From JAYFRL01 sp034925905 (GTDB lineage Bacteria > Bacillota > Clostridia > Lachnospirales > Anaerotignaceae), in assembly GCA_034925905.1 (NCBI GenBank), contig JAYFRL010000018.1:1-64000 (forward strand): a stretch of DNA of 64,000 nucleotides. Direction: 5' to 3'. The notes beneath the pieces are model-generated. The model was not told the DNA's origin. It did not search any database and was given only the letters and a program-made list of their open reading frames with translations. The position numbers were made by a program, and so were the translations under genes. Every line of letters starts with the position of its first letter. Within the stretch, counting starts at the first letter, position 1. This document shows positions 9,206 through 17,625 of the stretch, piece by piece.

Positions 9206-9496
9206 GTGGAGGACAACAGCAAAATTCTTTACGAGGTTTATAATACTATAATAGATAGGCGAGATAACCCAAAAGAAGGTTCATATACAAATTATTTATT
9301 TGAAAAGGGCATCGACAAAATGCTTAAAAAAATAGGCGAGGAATGTGCAGAGGTTATAATCGCAGCTAAAAACCCTGATAAAAATGAAACTATATATGAA
9401 GCGGCAGACCTTATGTATCATTTAAGCGTTGTTCTGGCGGAAAAAGGGTTAAACTGGGATGATATTTTTAACGAACTTAAAGGCAGGAGAAAATAA
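9206..9496 (+). CDS. hisE: Phosphoribosyl-ATP pyrophosphatase
   Basis: 96 residues, an all-alpha MazG-like pyrophosphohydrolase hydrolysing PR-ATP to PR-AMP. The Mg-binding helices are seen in KKIGEECAEVIIAAKN and EAADLMYHLSVVL. It starts with GTG two bases after hisI, with AAGGAGG upstream. HisI and HisE are often fused; here they are separate. It is the last gene of the operon: hisC and a histidinol-phosphatase gene are absent and must lie elsewhere. Confidence 0.93.
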   Translation: MEDNSKILYEVYNTIIDRRDNPKEGSYTNYLFEKGIDKMLKKIGEECAEVIIAAKNPDKNETIYEAADLMYHLSVVLAEKGLNWDDIFNELKGRRK

Positions 9497-9536
9497 AAAA
9501 CAAGCCCGAAGTTTTAAGCTTCGGGCTTGTTTTTTA
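9495..9536. terminator. Bidirectional terminator after hisE
   Basis: ACAAGCCCGAA (9500-9510) pairs with TTCGGGCTTGT (9520-9530), flanked by A-run and T-run. It ends the his operon and, on the other strand, the convergent lipoprotein gene whose stop lies at 9534. Confidence 0.9.
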
Positions 9537-10103
9537 AATTTCACCCCAGTAATTTATACCCGCATTTTCCATAACAGTTGTTTTGTTTAGGATTTGGTCC
9601 TTAGAATCATAAACAAATTCATAAACATTATATTGAGCAGTTCTTATGTCTGAGAGTATTATGTGCAAAGCTCCGTTTGAATCTTCAAATACGTTTATTT
9701 TCGGACGTCCAAGCTGGATATTTTCTTCTTCCAAGAGAACGTAGCTATTTTCGCCTATGCTTGTGGATATGAAAAATTTGTTGCTGTCATCAAATAAAAA
9801 GTTGCCGGAAGAATCTTTTTCGGCAGAGGTAAATATTTTTACGTAGGATTCCTCACCTTCAAGCTGGAAAATAATAGAGCTGTAAAGGTTTGGGCAATTT
9901 TGGGATATGGCATCCGAGGGCTTTATCTCTATTGATGTTTGAGTGATTTCGTTTTCATTAGTTTTAGATTCATCATTTTTAGATTCATTTTCTGAATTTT
10001 CCGTTAAAGCCTCTTTATTTTCTGTGGTTTCCGGTGTCTTATAACAGGAACACAAAGAAAGGCAGAGCATTGCGGATATTAAAACAGTAAATATTTTTTT
10101 CAT
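9534..10103 (-). CDS. Predicted lipoprotein, unknown function
   Basis: 189 residues. The N-terminal signal MKKIFTVLISAMLCLSLCSC ends in a lipobox-like LCSC, so it is probably lipid-anchored. A low-complexity Glu/Asn/Ser/Thr linker follows (residues ~25-55), then a compact domain of alternating beta strands. I recognise no family. Single gene, convergent with the his operon and sharing its terminator. Confidence 0.75.
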   Translation of the reverse strand: MKKIFTVLISAMLCLSLCSCYKTPETTENKEALTENSENESKNDESKTNENEITQTSIEIKPSDAISQNCPNLYSSIIFQLEGEESYVKIFTSAEKDSSGNFLFDDSNKFFISTSIGENSYVLLEEENIQLGRPKINVFEDSNGALHIILSDIRTAQYNVYEFVYDSKDQILNKTTVMENAGINYWGEI

Positions 10104-10224
10104 AATATATCACCTGATTTCGGTTGTTTTTTAGTATAAACCTTTGTACCATATAATTATAGCACTTATTCTAGAATTTTAAAAGGACAGTAGATTTATA
10201 TACTCTGTTTTTATTTTTTTGAAA

Positions 10225-10458
10225 TTATTGTTTCAGAATAAAAATCAGTGAAACCATCAAAGCCACAAGGCTTGCAACTCTGGAGAATACAGATATAATG
10301 GGAAATTTATCCTCGATTTTTAATATTTTGTTACCTGCGCTTAAAGCGCAAATGGAAAAGAGAAGTGTGATAGATACAAATGTAAAAACCGTAATTAAAA
10401 TAAAAAGATTTATTATGATTGGGAAACTACTCCACAGCAACCAAGGGTTTCGATACAC
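10225..10458 (-). pseudogene. Remnant of a small membrane-protein gene, 5' end replaced by IS3 remnant
   Basis: The frame encodes two hydrophobic segments and a conserved-looking C-terminus ending VSLIFILKQ. Its first ~12 residues are simply the antisense of the transposase remnant that begins near 10423. The original N-terminus was therefore probably lost when the IS3-family element inserted. Family not recognised. Confidence 0.5.
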
Positions 10459-10707
10459 TTCACCAGGGTATTTTAACCTAACTAAAATATATTACCGTCT
10501 ATGTCAAGAGCTGGGACGCCACTTTATAATGCATGTGCTGAGAACTTTTTCAGCACACTAAAAACCGAGTGTATCTATAGGCAAAAAATCAGCACCATAG
10601 CAGAGTCCAAAAAGTTAATCAATAATTATATCTATTTTTATAACAATGAGCGTATTCAGTTAAAAACAAAACTGACACCATATGAAAAACGGTGCCAGTT
10701 TGCGTAA
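10423..10707 (+). pseudogene. IS3-family transposase (OrfB) C-terminal remnant, frameshifted
   Basis: Two frames together spell the end of an IS3-family rve integrase. The first gives LLHSNQGFRYTSPGYFNLTK (10423 onwards). After a frame change near 10495 comes SMSRAGTPLYNACAENFFST and then YNNERIQLKTKLTPYEKR. These correspond to HSDQG..Y, the catalytic-Glu helix (AENFFSTLKTE) and the YN..R..L tail. Everything upstream of HSNQG is missing, so it is a dead fragment. Confidence 0.85.
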
Positions 10708-10952
10708 TCCTAAGATATTCTAGGATAGTCATTTTTATTTCTGTCTTTTGCTTTGGGTTCGACTTAGTTTTAGATGACCTTTTCTATAAAAGGTTTGCCC
10801 TTGAAGGCTTTTCTTGATATGTGTTGTCCGCTAAATTTAATGCCTTATGTGGTTTTGTTTCTATATAGCAAATTTCCCGTTTTGTATTTGTTCAACGTGT
10901 CCGGGAAGTAAATTCAAAGCATCTGACAGACTAAAAAAGTTTGCTGCAAGCA

Positions 10953-12080
10953 TTACTTGGGAATTTGATAACCCTTTTTGGTAATAAGGGTAACAAGTGC
11001 ATCAACAACATCCGGATGATATAAAACCCCCTTGTTTATTATAAGTTCCTGGGTAGCTACATCGATTTCTAAAGCGGGTCGATATGGACGGTGAGAAGTC
11101 ATTGATTCAAAGACATCGGCCACAGCCAATATATGTGCCTCTGGAAGTATCTCATCGTTTTTGAGTCCGTATGGATAACCGCTGCCATTGAAACGCTCGT
11201 GGTGTTGAAGTATAATTTGGGCAATTGGCAAAAGAAGCGGAACATCCTTCAATATTGCATATCCGGCTTCTGAATGTGTCTTTATCAGAGCAAATTCAAA
11301 AGGAGTTAATTTTGCAGACTTTGACAGGAGCTCGCTGGGTATTCCGATTTTCCCTATATCATGGACAATTCCGGAGCGAAAAACATTTTTACAGAATCCT
11401 TCGTCCCACCCTAAAGTTTCTGCCAGTGTTAGCGCCAGCATGGCCACCCGTCTTTGATGGCCCGCTGTATACAGGTCTTTCTGCTCTACCATTTTAGCAA
11501 CAGCCAGCATAGTGCTGTCTATGGCCTTTTCAAGTTGGTTGGCTTTGCCGGCTATTATGTTTTGATAATGGATATTATCCATAGCAATTGCCGCTGTATC
11601 TGCAAGAGCCTGCAGTATTTTTATCTGTTCCGGCGTCGCGCTGTGCTTTTTCCCCCAATAACATCCGATTGCGCCAATTGGAGCATTTGTTTTAATCGGA
11701 ACCGCCGCAAGGCTTTTTACAAAAGTTTTTCTGTATATATTGATTGGGATACGCGAATCAGCATAAATATCTTCAATGATGACCGGGGTTTGGTTATGCA
11801 TTACCCATCCGCTTATACATATATTCATGGGGAAGCGAGTTCCCTTCCATAACGGGGAAATTGCGTCTTCCTCCGCACAAAAGCAAAAATTGCCGTCACG
11901 CAAAACAAAGGTTGCACCATCAGACCCAGTTAGGTTACGTACCGAATGGCGTACAATATTCATAACCGTATCTAAATCGCGAGCCGCAGACAATTCTTGT
12001 ACAACTTTCAATAATTTCTCAATGGTTTGAATATACACAGAAGTCTTGAGTGTCTCCTCCTGGTTTTTTGTGGCAGCCAT
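10953..12080 (-). CDS. GAF domain + HD-GYP phosphodiesterase
   Basis: 375 residues, cytosolic. A GAF domain (~25-175) precedes an HD-GYP domain (~190-365). The HD metal motif is VHDIGKIGIP, and the GYP motif HHERFNGSGYP is intact; ADVFESMTSHRPYR also matches. HD-GYP proteins hydrolyse cyclic di-GMP (or relatives), with the GAF domain as probable ligand sensor. No receiver or membrane domain. It stands alone between the IS3 remnant and tRNA-Leu. Confidence 0.9.
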   Translation of the reverse strand: MAATKNQEETLKTSVYIQTIEKLLKVVQELSAARDLDTVMNIVRHSVRNLTGSDGATFVLRDGNFCFCAEEDAISPLWKGTRFPMNICISGWVMHNQTPVIIEDIYADSRIPINIYRKTFVKSLAAVPIKTNAPIGAIGCYWGKKHSATPEQIKILQALADTAAIAMDNIHYQNIIAGKANQLEKAIDSTMLAVAKMVEQKDLYTAGHQRRVAMLALTLAETLGWDEGFCKNVFRSGIVHDIGKIGIPSELLSKSAKLTPFEFALIKTHSEAGYAILKDVPLLLPIAQIILQHHERFNGSGYPYGLKNDEILPEAHILAVADVFESMTSHRPYRPALEIDVATQELIINKGVLYHPDVVDALVTLITKKGYQIPK

Positions 12081-12480
12081 AATTTTCTCCTCTCATCTTA
12101 AACAAAGCTCCTATAAAAGCAAGCAAATAAATAAAGTATGAGCTGTTAAGAATAGTAATAAATTTTTATGCTGGAATAAGGGTTATTGTAGCAAGACTTA
12201 TGGATAATATTTTTTGAAAGAATTGTGTTTGGAATATTTCGCACGGGTTGCATACGTGAGGTTTATACTTTGAATGGAAAGGTGCATATTCTGCTATTAT
12301 TTATTATACACAAAATTGCCAAAATTTTCAAGAAAAACTGTTTTTATGGCATAATTTAGGTATTTTTTGCTAGAAGTTGTGTTCAAGATTTTAAATTATT
12401 AAAATTCATAAAGAATGTTTAAACTGGCTCCAAAAGCTAAAAAGCGCTAAATCGAGCACAAATACAGATTTTTAAGTACA
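12081..12480. other. AT-rich intergenic region
   Basis: About 400 bases upstream of the HD-GYP gene. I see no gene, no riboswitch fold I recognise and no repeat. It presumably carries the HD-GYP promoter. Confidence 0.4.
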
Positions 12481-12535
12481 TAAAAAAACGGTATAAACCT
12501 GAACATTAAAGAAAAAATGTTCAAGACTTATACCA
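12481..12535 (-). terminator. Terminator of tRNA-Leu
   Basis: A long stem: GGTATA (12490-12495) pairs with TATACC (12529-12534), with an inner TGAACATT/AATGTTCA arm. On the minus strand it is followed by a T-run. It lies just 3' of the tRNA-Leu gene. Confidence 0.8.
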
Positions 12536-12543
12536 TCAATTAG

Positions 12544-12627
12544 TGCGGATAACAGGAGTTGAACCTGCACGAAGTTGCCTTCACTAGAACCTGAATCTAG
12601 CGCGTCTGCCAATTCCGCCATACCCGC
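12544..12627 (-). tRNA. tRNA-Leu (CAG)
   Basis: 84 bases without CCA. Acceptor GCGGGTA pairs with TATCCGC, one G-U. The anticodon stem CTAGA/TCTAG encloses TTCAGGT, giving anticodon CAG. The variable arm is long (class II, as expected for Leu). The T arm contains GGTTCAACTCC. The CCA end is not encoded. Confidence 0.95.
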
Positions 12628-12728
12628 ATGTTTTTTTAGTTGCAATAGTGACAAAAATAATGATATTATATTTAAATTGATATGTCAATGAATTTTAGGT
12701 TTAATAATTTTGTCTGGAGGAAGATGTT

Positions 12729-13232
12729 TTGACAGAAAGCATTGCTATATGGTTTACAGAAAAGCTGGGAGGAGTTTTTTCCTGTGAGATAATAGTTTTT
12801 ATAGTTTCACTCATGCCGATTTTAGAGCTTAGGGGCGGAATATTGGCTGCATATGCCATGGGTATGGATTTTTTACCTGCGTTCATTGTTTCTTTTGTAG
12901 GGAATATGCTGCCCATACCCTTTATATTGCTTTTTATACAAAAAATATTTGGATTTCTTAAAAAAACAAGATTTAAAAATGCGGCTTATTACTTTGAAAA
13001 AAAGGCAATGGCAAAAAGCGATATTATAAATAAATATGCCTATCTAGGCGTTTTGATATTTGTTGCCATTCCACTTCCTGGTACGGGAGCCTGGACGGGC
13101 GCTTTAATTGCAAGCATGCTTAAACTTGATACCAAAAAAGCGCTTTTAACTATTAGCATAGGTGTTTTTATAGCCGGGATAATAGTTTCGCTTATTTCGT
13201 ATGGCTTGCTTAATGCCATAGGCATCGGATAA
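12729..13232 (+). CDS. Small multidrug-export-type membrane protein (COG2426)
   Basis: 167 residues with about 4 membrane segments. The ELRGGILAAYAMG block near residue 33 and the IPLPGTGAWTGAL block near residue 115 are hallmarks of the family called putative small multi-drug export protein; real transport activity is poorly documented. It starts with TTG, with GGAGG 8 bases upstream. It lies 10 bases before rsmA, so probably co-transcribed. Confidence 0.8.
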   Translation: MTESIAIWFTEKLGGVFSCEIIVFIVSLMPILELRGGILAAYAMGMDFLPAFIVSFVGNMLPIPFILLFIQKIFGFLKKTRFKNAAYYFEKKAMAKSDIINKYAYLGVLIFVAIPLPGTGAWTGALIASMLKLDTKKALLTISIGVFIAGIIVSLISYGLLNAIGIG

Positions 13233-13242
13233 TGGAGGGAAA

Positions 13243-14121
13243 ATGACTGAAAGGATAGCAACACCTGCAATAACGAGGAAAATAATTGAAGAGAACGGCT
13301 TTTATTTCAAAAAAAGCTTTGGGCAAAATTTTTTGATAGATGAAAATATTGCCCTAAAAATTGCAAAGGCTGCGGAACTTAAAGATAGCGATACGGTTGT
13401 TGAAATAGGCCCCGGCATAGGCAGTTTGACACAGGTTTTAGCCGAAAATTCAGGTAAAGTTATAGCTGTTGAGATAGATAAAAAGCTTATGCCTATACTT
13501 GAAAGGAACCTTTCAGGCTATGATAATATTGAGATAATAAATGAGGATATATTAAAAACAGATATAAATAAGCTTATTGACGAAAGAGGTATTTCTTCGG
13601 TAAAGGTTGTGGCAAATCTTCCTTATTGCATAACAACCCCGGTTATAATGTCACTGCTTGAGAAAAAGTCAAGAATAAGCACGATAACGGTTATGGTCCA
13701 AAAAGAGGTTGCCGAAAGAATAAATGCTAAACCCGGCAGCAGGGATTATGGAGCTCTTTCGGTTGCCGTAAGCTATTTTGCAAAATCCCGCATTGAATTT
13801 ATAATAGGCCCCAATTGTTTTATGCCAAAACCCAAGGTTGATTCTGCAGTTATAAGCTTTGAAATTTCTGGTGAGCCTCAAATTTTGGTTAAAGATCAAG
13901 AGCTTTTTTTCAAAGTAGTAAAATGTGCTTTTGGGCAAAGAAGAAAAACCCTTATAAATAGTCTTTTTAATCAGGGAGGACTGGGAATTTCAAAAGAAGA
14001 CTTTGCTAAAACGCTAAAATCCTTAGATTTTGATGAAAAAGTTAGAGGAGAAAGCCTGTCACCTAAAGATTTTGGAGTGCTTTCGGATATGATATTTGAG
14101 AGATTGAAAAATGTAAAATAG
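13243..14121 (+). CDS. rsmA: 16S rRNA dimethyladenosine transferase
   Basis: 292 residues. RsmA (KsgA) dimethylates A1518 and A1519 in helix 45 of 16S rRNA. The start KKSFGQNFL, SAM loop EIGPGIGSLT and catalytic NLPYCITTP motif are intact, and the C-terminal KCAFGQRRKTLINSL is typical. A strong GGAGG site precedes the ATG. Confidence 0.95.
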   Translation: MTERIATPAITRKIIEENGFYFKKSFGQNFLIDENIALKIAKAAELKDSDTVVEIGPGIGSLTQVLAENSGKVIAVEIDKKLMPILERNLSGYDNIEIINEDILKTDINKLIDERGISSVKVVANLPYCITTPVIMSLLEKKSRISTITVMVQKEVAERINAKPGSRDYGALSVAVSYFAKSRIEFIIGPNCFMPKPKVDSAVISFEISGEPQILVKDQELFFKVVKCAFGQRRKTLINSLFNQGGLGISKEDFAKTLKSLDFDEKVRGESLSPKDFGVLSDMIFERLKNVK

Positions 14122-14234
14122 AGAGTTTAAACGAAACTGCCCTGCTGTAAGGTTGAAAAGATATGATAGGAGAAAGTTTTTTGTTTAAATCTGTGTTTCA
14201 GATGATTGGGTTATAAAAATAATTGCAACAAAAC

Positions 14235-14282
14235 AAAGCCACGGTATGCACGATACCCTATCATGCATACCGTGGCTTTTAA
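14235..14282. terminator. Bidirectional terminator after rsmA
   Basis: A 16-bp perfect stem: AAAGCCACGGTATGCA (14235-14250) with TGCATACCGTGGCTTT (14264-14279). It ends rsmA and the convergent regulator gene. Confidence 0.9.
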
Positions 14283-14300
14283 ATTTTAAAAAGAAGCTTA

Positions 14301-14678
14301 TTATTTTGAGTTTTGGGCATGATTTTTTATTGCATCAAAGCTTTCCTGGCTGATTACATGCTCAATTCTGCAAGCATCCTCAACAGCTATGCTTTTATCT
14401 ACTCCAAGGCGAATCAACCATTCGGATATAAGCATATGACGTTCCAGCATTGTCTCGGCTATTTTTTTGCCTTTATCGGTCAATGAAATATAACCTTCAA
14501 TATTCATTTCTATATATCCGTTCTCGCGGAGTTTTTTCATTGCTACGCTTATGCTCGATTTTTTAAAGTTAAGCTCAGCAGCGATATCGATGGATCTAAC
14601 CTGAGGATTTTTTTGGCTCAGAATAAGAATGGTTTCAAGATACATTTCAGCAGATTCTTGCATTTTCAAGGTTTCCAT
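14301..14678 (-). CDS. DtxR/MntR-family metal-dependent regulator
   Basis: 125 residues. An N-terminal winged helix (ESAEMYLETILILSQ, VRSIDIAAELNFKKSSISV) is followed by the metal-binding dimerisation helix region (LTDKGKKIAETMLERHMLI, EDACRIEHVIS). The MxE, ExxH and H spacing of metal ligands is recognisable. The length fits the two-domain MntR-type form, with no SH3 domain. It is divergent from a second DtxR-family gene at 14987, with a clear inverted repeat between them. Confidence 0.85.
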   Translation of the reverse strand: METLKMQESAEMYLETILILSQKNPQVRSIDIAAELNFKKSSISVAMKKLRENGYIEMNIEGYISLTDKGKKIAETMLERHMLISEWLIRLGVDKSIAVEDACRIEHVISQESFDAIKNHAQNSK

Positions 14679-14760
14679 CTCCTTTATTCAGAGTATACTT
14701 TTACAAAAATAGAATAACACATTATTTTTATGAAATCAAACAGAAGAATATAAAATCATA

Positions 14761-14818
14761 TTGACAACAGTTTTAGTTTGTGCTAGCCTAAGTTTAGTTA
14801 GACGATGCTAACTAAACT
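14761..14818. promoter_or_regulatory. Inverted-repeat operator between two DtxR-family regulator genes
   Basis: AGTTTAGTTAG (14791-14801) is repeated inverted as CTAACTAAACT (14808-14818) with a 6-base spacer. A TTGACA hexamer lies at 14761. The half-site TTAGTT is the same as in the boxes at 17454-17597 and 30651-30704, but the two halves are 8 bases further apart, so it may bind a different regulator or two dimers. Confidence 0.6.
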
Positions 14819-14986
14819 AATAATAAATTGCTTAGACTTATAAAAAATTGTACGGGTTTGCGTAATTATTTAAAATCCTCAATATGCTTTAGACTTCCCT
14901 AAAGTGCAGTGAATTTATTTTTACTAATAAGCATAAACAGAAATTAAACGCGCATTTTTAATCCAATTCATACAGGAGGATAAAAA

Positions 14987-15364
14987 ATGGAATTGACTCC
15001 ATCCCAGATTCGGTATTTGCTGGCTGTTTATATGTTGAATAAAAATGGCGTTGTCCGTTCTGTAGATATTGCAAAAAAACTTCATGTAACCCGTCCGAGC
15101 GCCCATAGGATGATAACTCAAATGTCGGGGATGGGGCTTCTTGAAAAAGAAAGATATTCCTCCGTCAAGATTACAGAAAGCGGGAGCCATCTTGCAAAGC
15201 AGTATCAGGCATGTTTTTCATGTATTTGCGGATTACTTAATAAAAGATTAAATATCCCTTGTCTTTCTTCAGAAGAAGGGGTTCTAGTCATTCTAAGCAA
15301 GTTAGACTTATCTAAGCTTGAGCTGACATCTATGCAAATACAATCGGGAGAGGTATGCATATAA
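14987..15364 (+). CDS. DtxR-family iron-dependent-type regulator
   Basis: 125 residues. The winged helix LTPSQIRYLLAVYML / VRSVDIAKKLHVTRPSAHRM / GLLEKERYSSVKITESG is clear. The C-terminal part is short and Cys-containing (CFSCICG) rather than carrying the usual ExxH ligands, so metal sensing may differ from classic MntR. AGGAGG 7 bases before the ATG. It is a plausible reader of the TTAGTT boxes in this window; this is inference. Confidence 0.75.
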   Translation: MELTPSQIRYLLAVYMLNKNGVVRSVDIAKKLHVTRPSAHRMITQMSGMGLLEKERYSSVKITESGSHLAKQYQACFSCICGLLNKRLNIPCLSSEEGVLVILSKLDLSKLELTSMQIQSGEVCI

Positions 15365-15561
15365 AAAACACCAAGCAATATTTGTTTTATGGTGTTTGCG
15401 GATTTAGGAACCCATACAAAATAATTTTTAAGTTATTTTGCTTTTATGAAAATAAATTAAGTATAAAAGATTACTAAACAGGATTTTTATTAGTTAAACA
15501 AAGATAAAGATGTCGTATGAAAATCGTTAATGTATTATAATATAAACCGGGGTGGATTTTT

Positions 15562-16356
15562 ATGGCTAAAGCTTTGTTATGGGCCGGAGCAGGAACAGGA
15601 TTTACTTTTTTGATGACTATTCTTGGGGCTGCCATGGTTTTTGTTTTCCGTAAGAAAATGAGCGGGAAAATTCATAAGGTTTTTTTAGGCTTTGCCGCCG
15701 GAGTTATGATAGCGGCTTCAGTTTGGAGCCTTTTAATTCCGGCAATAGAAGAAGCTCAGGCAAATGGGCAAACGGGCTGGATACAGGCAGCTGGCGGATT
15801 TATTTTGGGTATTGCTTTTTTATATGGACTGGATAGAATTATTCCTCATCTACATCCAGAGACCAATGAAACTGAAGGAATTTCTTCCTCCATGAAAAGG
15901 ACATCGCTTCTTGTGATGGCGGTAACCCTACATAATATCCCAGAGGGTATGGCCGTTGGTTTATCCTTTGCTCTTGCCGCTCAGCACGGAGGTGAAATTG
16001 CGGTTTTTAGCTCTGCGATGGCACTAGCCATTGGCATAGGGATACAAAACTTTCCTGAAGGAGCTGCGATATCCCTTCCTTTAAGGCAGGAAGGAATGAG
16101 CCTTAAAAGGTCATTTTTTCTTGGAAGCATGTCCGGGCTTGTTGAGCCTGTGTTTGGGATGTTAACCGTAATGATGGCAGGCTTCATATCGCCTTATATG
16201 CCGTGGCTTTTGTCTTTTGCCGCAGGGGCCATGATGTATGTTGTTGTAGAGGAATTAATCCCTGAGGCGCATCTTGGAGAACATTCTAATGCCGGAACAT
16301 TAGGAGTTATGGGTGGTTTTCTTATTATGATGATTCTTGATGTTGCTTTAGGCTAG
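15562..16356 (+). CDS. ZIP-family divalent metal transporter
   Basis: 264 residues, about 8 membrane segments. The signature helices TLHNIPEGMAVGLSFA and GIGIQNFPEGAAISLPL hold the metal-binding HNxPEG and QNxPEG motifs. It resembles the ZupT/GufA branch, which imports Zn, Fe or Mn. The upstream region carries a degenerate TTAGTTAAAC half-box near 15488. It stands just before an AraC regulator and a putative siderophore ABC pair, which suggests a metal-uptake role. Confidence 0.88.
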   Translation: MAKALLWAGAGTGFTFLMTILGAAMVFVFRKKMSGKIHKVFLGFAAGVMIAASVWSLLIPAIEEAQANGQTGWIQAAGGFILGIAFLYGLDRIIPHLHPETNETEGISSSMKRTSLLVMAVTLHNIPEGMAVGLSFALAAQHGGEIAVFSSAMALAIGIGIQNFPEGAAISLPLRQEGMSLKRSFFLGSMSGLVEPVFGMLTVMMAGFISPYMPWLLSFAAGAMMYVVVEELIPEAHLGEHSNAGTLGVMGGFLIMMILDVALG

Positions 16357-16379
16357 AGGGAAAACCAAGGAGGTGAGGT

Positions 16380-17354
16380 ATGCATCTTTTATCAAAGGAA
16401 CGGGGATTATATGGCCCGGAGGTTAAACTTATTGCACAGACGGACGATGGTGCAACCGCTGTATATAAAATTGAAACGGACGGCGGAGAAGGCATTATGA
16501 CAGGGTTCGAGGTTTTCCCGGGGATTGAAATTATATATAATGATTTTCATACTTGCGACTGCTTTATAGGAAAACCTCCGGCTTCAGACATAATGGAAAT
16601 AAACCATTGCAAACAGGGACGCTTTGAATGTGATTTTCACAACGGCTTATGTGCATATCTTGAGGAAGGAGATCTTTCCGTAAATATGCTTGGCAACCGC
16701 ACAAAAAACGCTTATTTCCCGCTTGAGCATTATAAAGGGGTTTCTGTGATTATCGACATTGCCAAAGCAAACAGGTCTATATCGTCTGTTTTAAGTGATA
16801 TTTCTATAGATCTTTATGCGCTGAGGGATAAGCTTTGCCCAAACAACCAGTGTTTTATAATGCGGGCAACTGTTTCGATAGAACATATTTTTTCTGAGCT
16901 TTATACAGTACCTGACGAGGTAAAATCCGGATATTTTAAGCTTAAGGTTTTAGAGCTTCTGCTTTTTTTAAGTGTTGTGGATTCTTCAGAATGCTTGAAA
17001 GAGAGAACATATTTTAATAAAAGAAATGTGCAAACTATAAAGGTTATAAAAAATTATATGGTAGAACATTTAGAACTGCATTTTACTCTGGAGGAGCTTT
17101 CTTCCCGCTTCGGTATTCCGCTTACTACCATGAAGCTTTGCTTTAAAGGGCTTTATGGGACGTCAATATATGCTTATATGCGTTCTTACAGGATGCAGGT
17201 TGCAGCTTCGTTGCTTTGCAAAAGCAATGAAAGTATTTCATGCATTGCAGGCAAGCTCGGATATATAAACGCAAGCAAATTTTCTTATGCGTTTAAAGAT
17301 ATTATGGAATTTTCTCCATTGGAATACAGAAAAAGGAATCATCCGATTAAATAG
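16380..17354 (+). CDS. AraC-family regulator of the adjacent ABC transporter
   Basis: 324 residues. Two C-terminal AraC helix-turn-helices are seen: FTLEELSSRFGIPLTTMKLCF and SISCIAGKLGYINASKFSYAF ending in SPLEYRK. The N-terminal ~200 residues resemble the YbtA-like sensor half (INHCKQGRFECDF). It is 24 bases after the ZIP gene with GGAGGTGAG before the ATG. Direct repeats at 17519 and 17539 in front of the ABC genes are likely its binding sites (inference). Confidence 0.88.
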   Translation: MHLLSKERGLYGPEVKLIAQTDDGATAVYKIETDGGEGIMTGFEVFPGIEIIYNDFHTCDCFIGKPPASDIMEINHCKQGRFECDFHNGLCAYLEEGDLSVNMLGNRTKNAYFPLEHYKGVSVIIDIAKANRSISSVLSDISIDLYALRDKLCPNNQCFIMRATVSIEHIFSELYTVPDEVKSGYFKLKVLELLLFLSVVDSSECLKERTYFNKRNVQTIKVIKNYMVEHLELHFTLEELSSRFGIPLTTMKLCFKGLYGTSIYAYMRSYRMQVAASLLCKSNESISCIAGKLGYINASKFSYAFKDIMEFSPLEYRKRNHPIK

Positions 17355-17436
17355 ATATTGGGCTATTGGGATAGGAGATTATTTTTGGCTGGCGTGTAAT
17401 ATTTAGTGGAATATAATTTCAAATAAGCGTGTGAGT

Positions 17437-17474
17437 CTTAGTTTAAACACTTTGGTTAGTTTAAACTAACCAAA
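17437..17474. promoter_or_regulatory. DtxR-type iron box (strong palindrome) plus a partial second box
   Basis: GGTTAGTTTAAACTAACC (17454-17471) is a perfect palindrome, and with its flanks TTT and AAA it reaches 24 bp. A second overlapping copy, CTTAGTTTAAACAC (17437-17450), is less conserved. It lies upstream of the ABC transporter genes, after the AraC gene. Confidence 0.8.
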
Positions 17475-17518
17475 GGATGAGAGGTTATTGGTATTCAAAA
17501 GTTAAATTTAAGTCTACT

Positions 17519-17597
17519 TGGAGTAAAAAGTGACCATATGGAGTAGAAATAAAAAATTTAATCACCTATAATGGAATACGGTTAGTTAAAACTAACC
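17519..17597 (+). promoter_or_regulatory. Probable AraC-activated, iron-repressed promoter of the ABC pair
   Basis: TGGAGTAAAAAG (17519-17530) and TGGAGTAGAAAT (17539-17550) are direct repeats spaced 20 bases (two helical turns), the usual AraC-family arrangement. They abut a promoter with a good -10 (TATAAT, 17567-17572) and a poor -35. GGTTAGTTAAAACTAACC (17580-17597), another near-perfect iron box, sits over the start region. Activation by AraC and repression by a DtxR-family protein would follow. Confidence 0.65.
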
Positions 17598-17625
17598 AGC
17601 TTTGAATTTGAAAGGGGATTTTTTA

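Noticed and set aside
10298..10561. 87-codon plus-strand frame read as a gene
   Set aside because: Its first part is antisense to the membrane-protein remnant and only the end is transposase sequence; it is a chance join across the insertion boundary.
15488..15501. Iron box before the ZIP transporter gene
   Set aside because: Only the left half (TTAGTTAAAC) matches; the right half is lost, so not called as a site.
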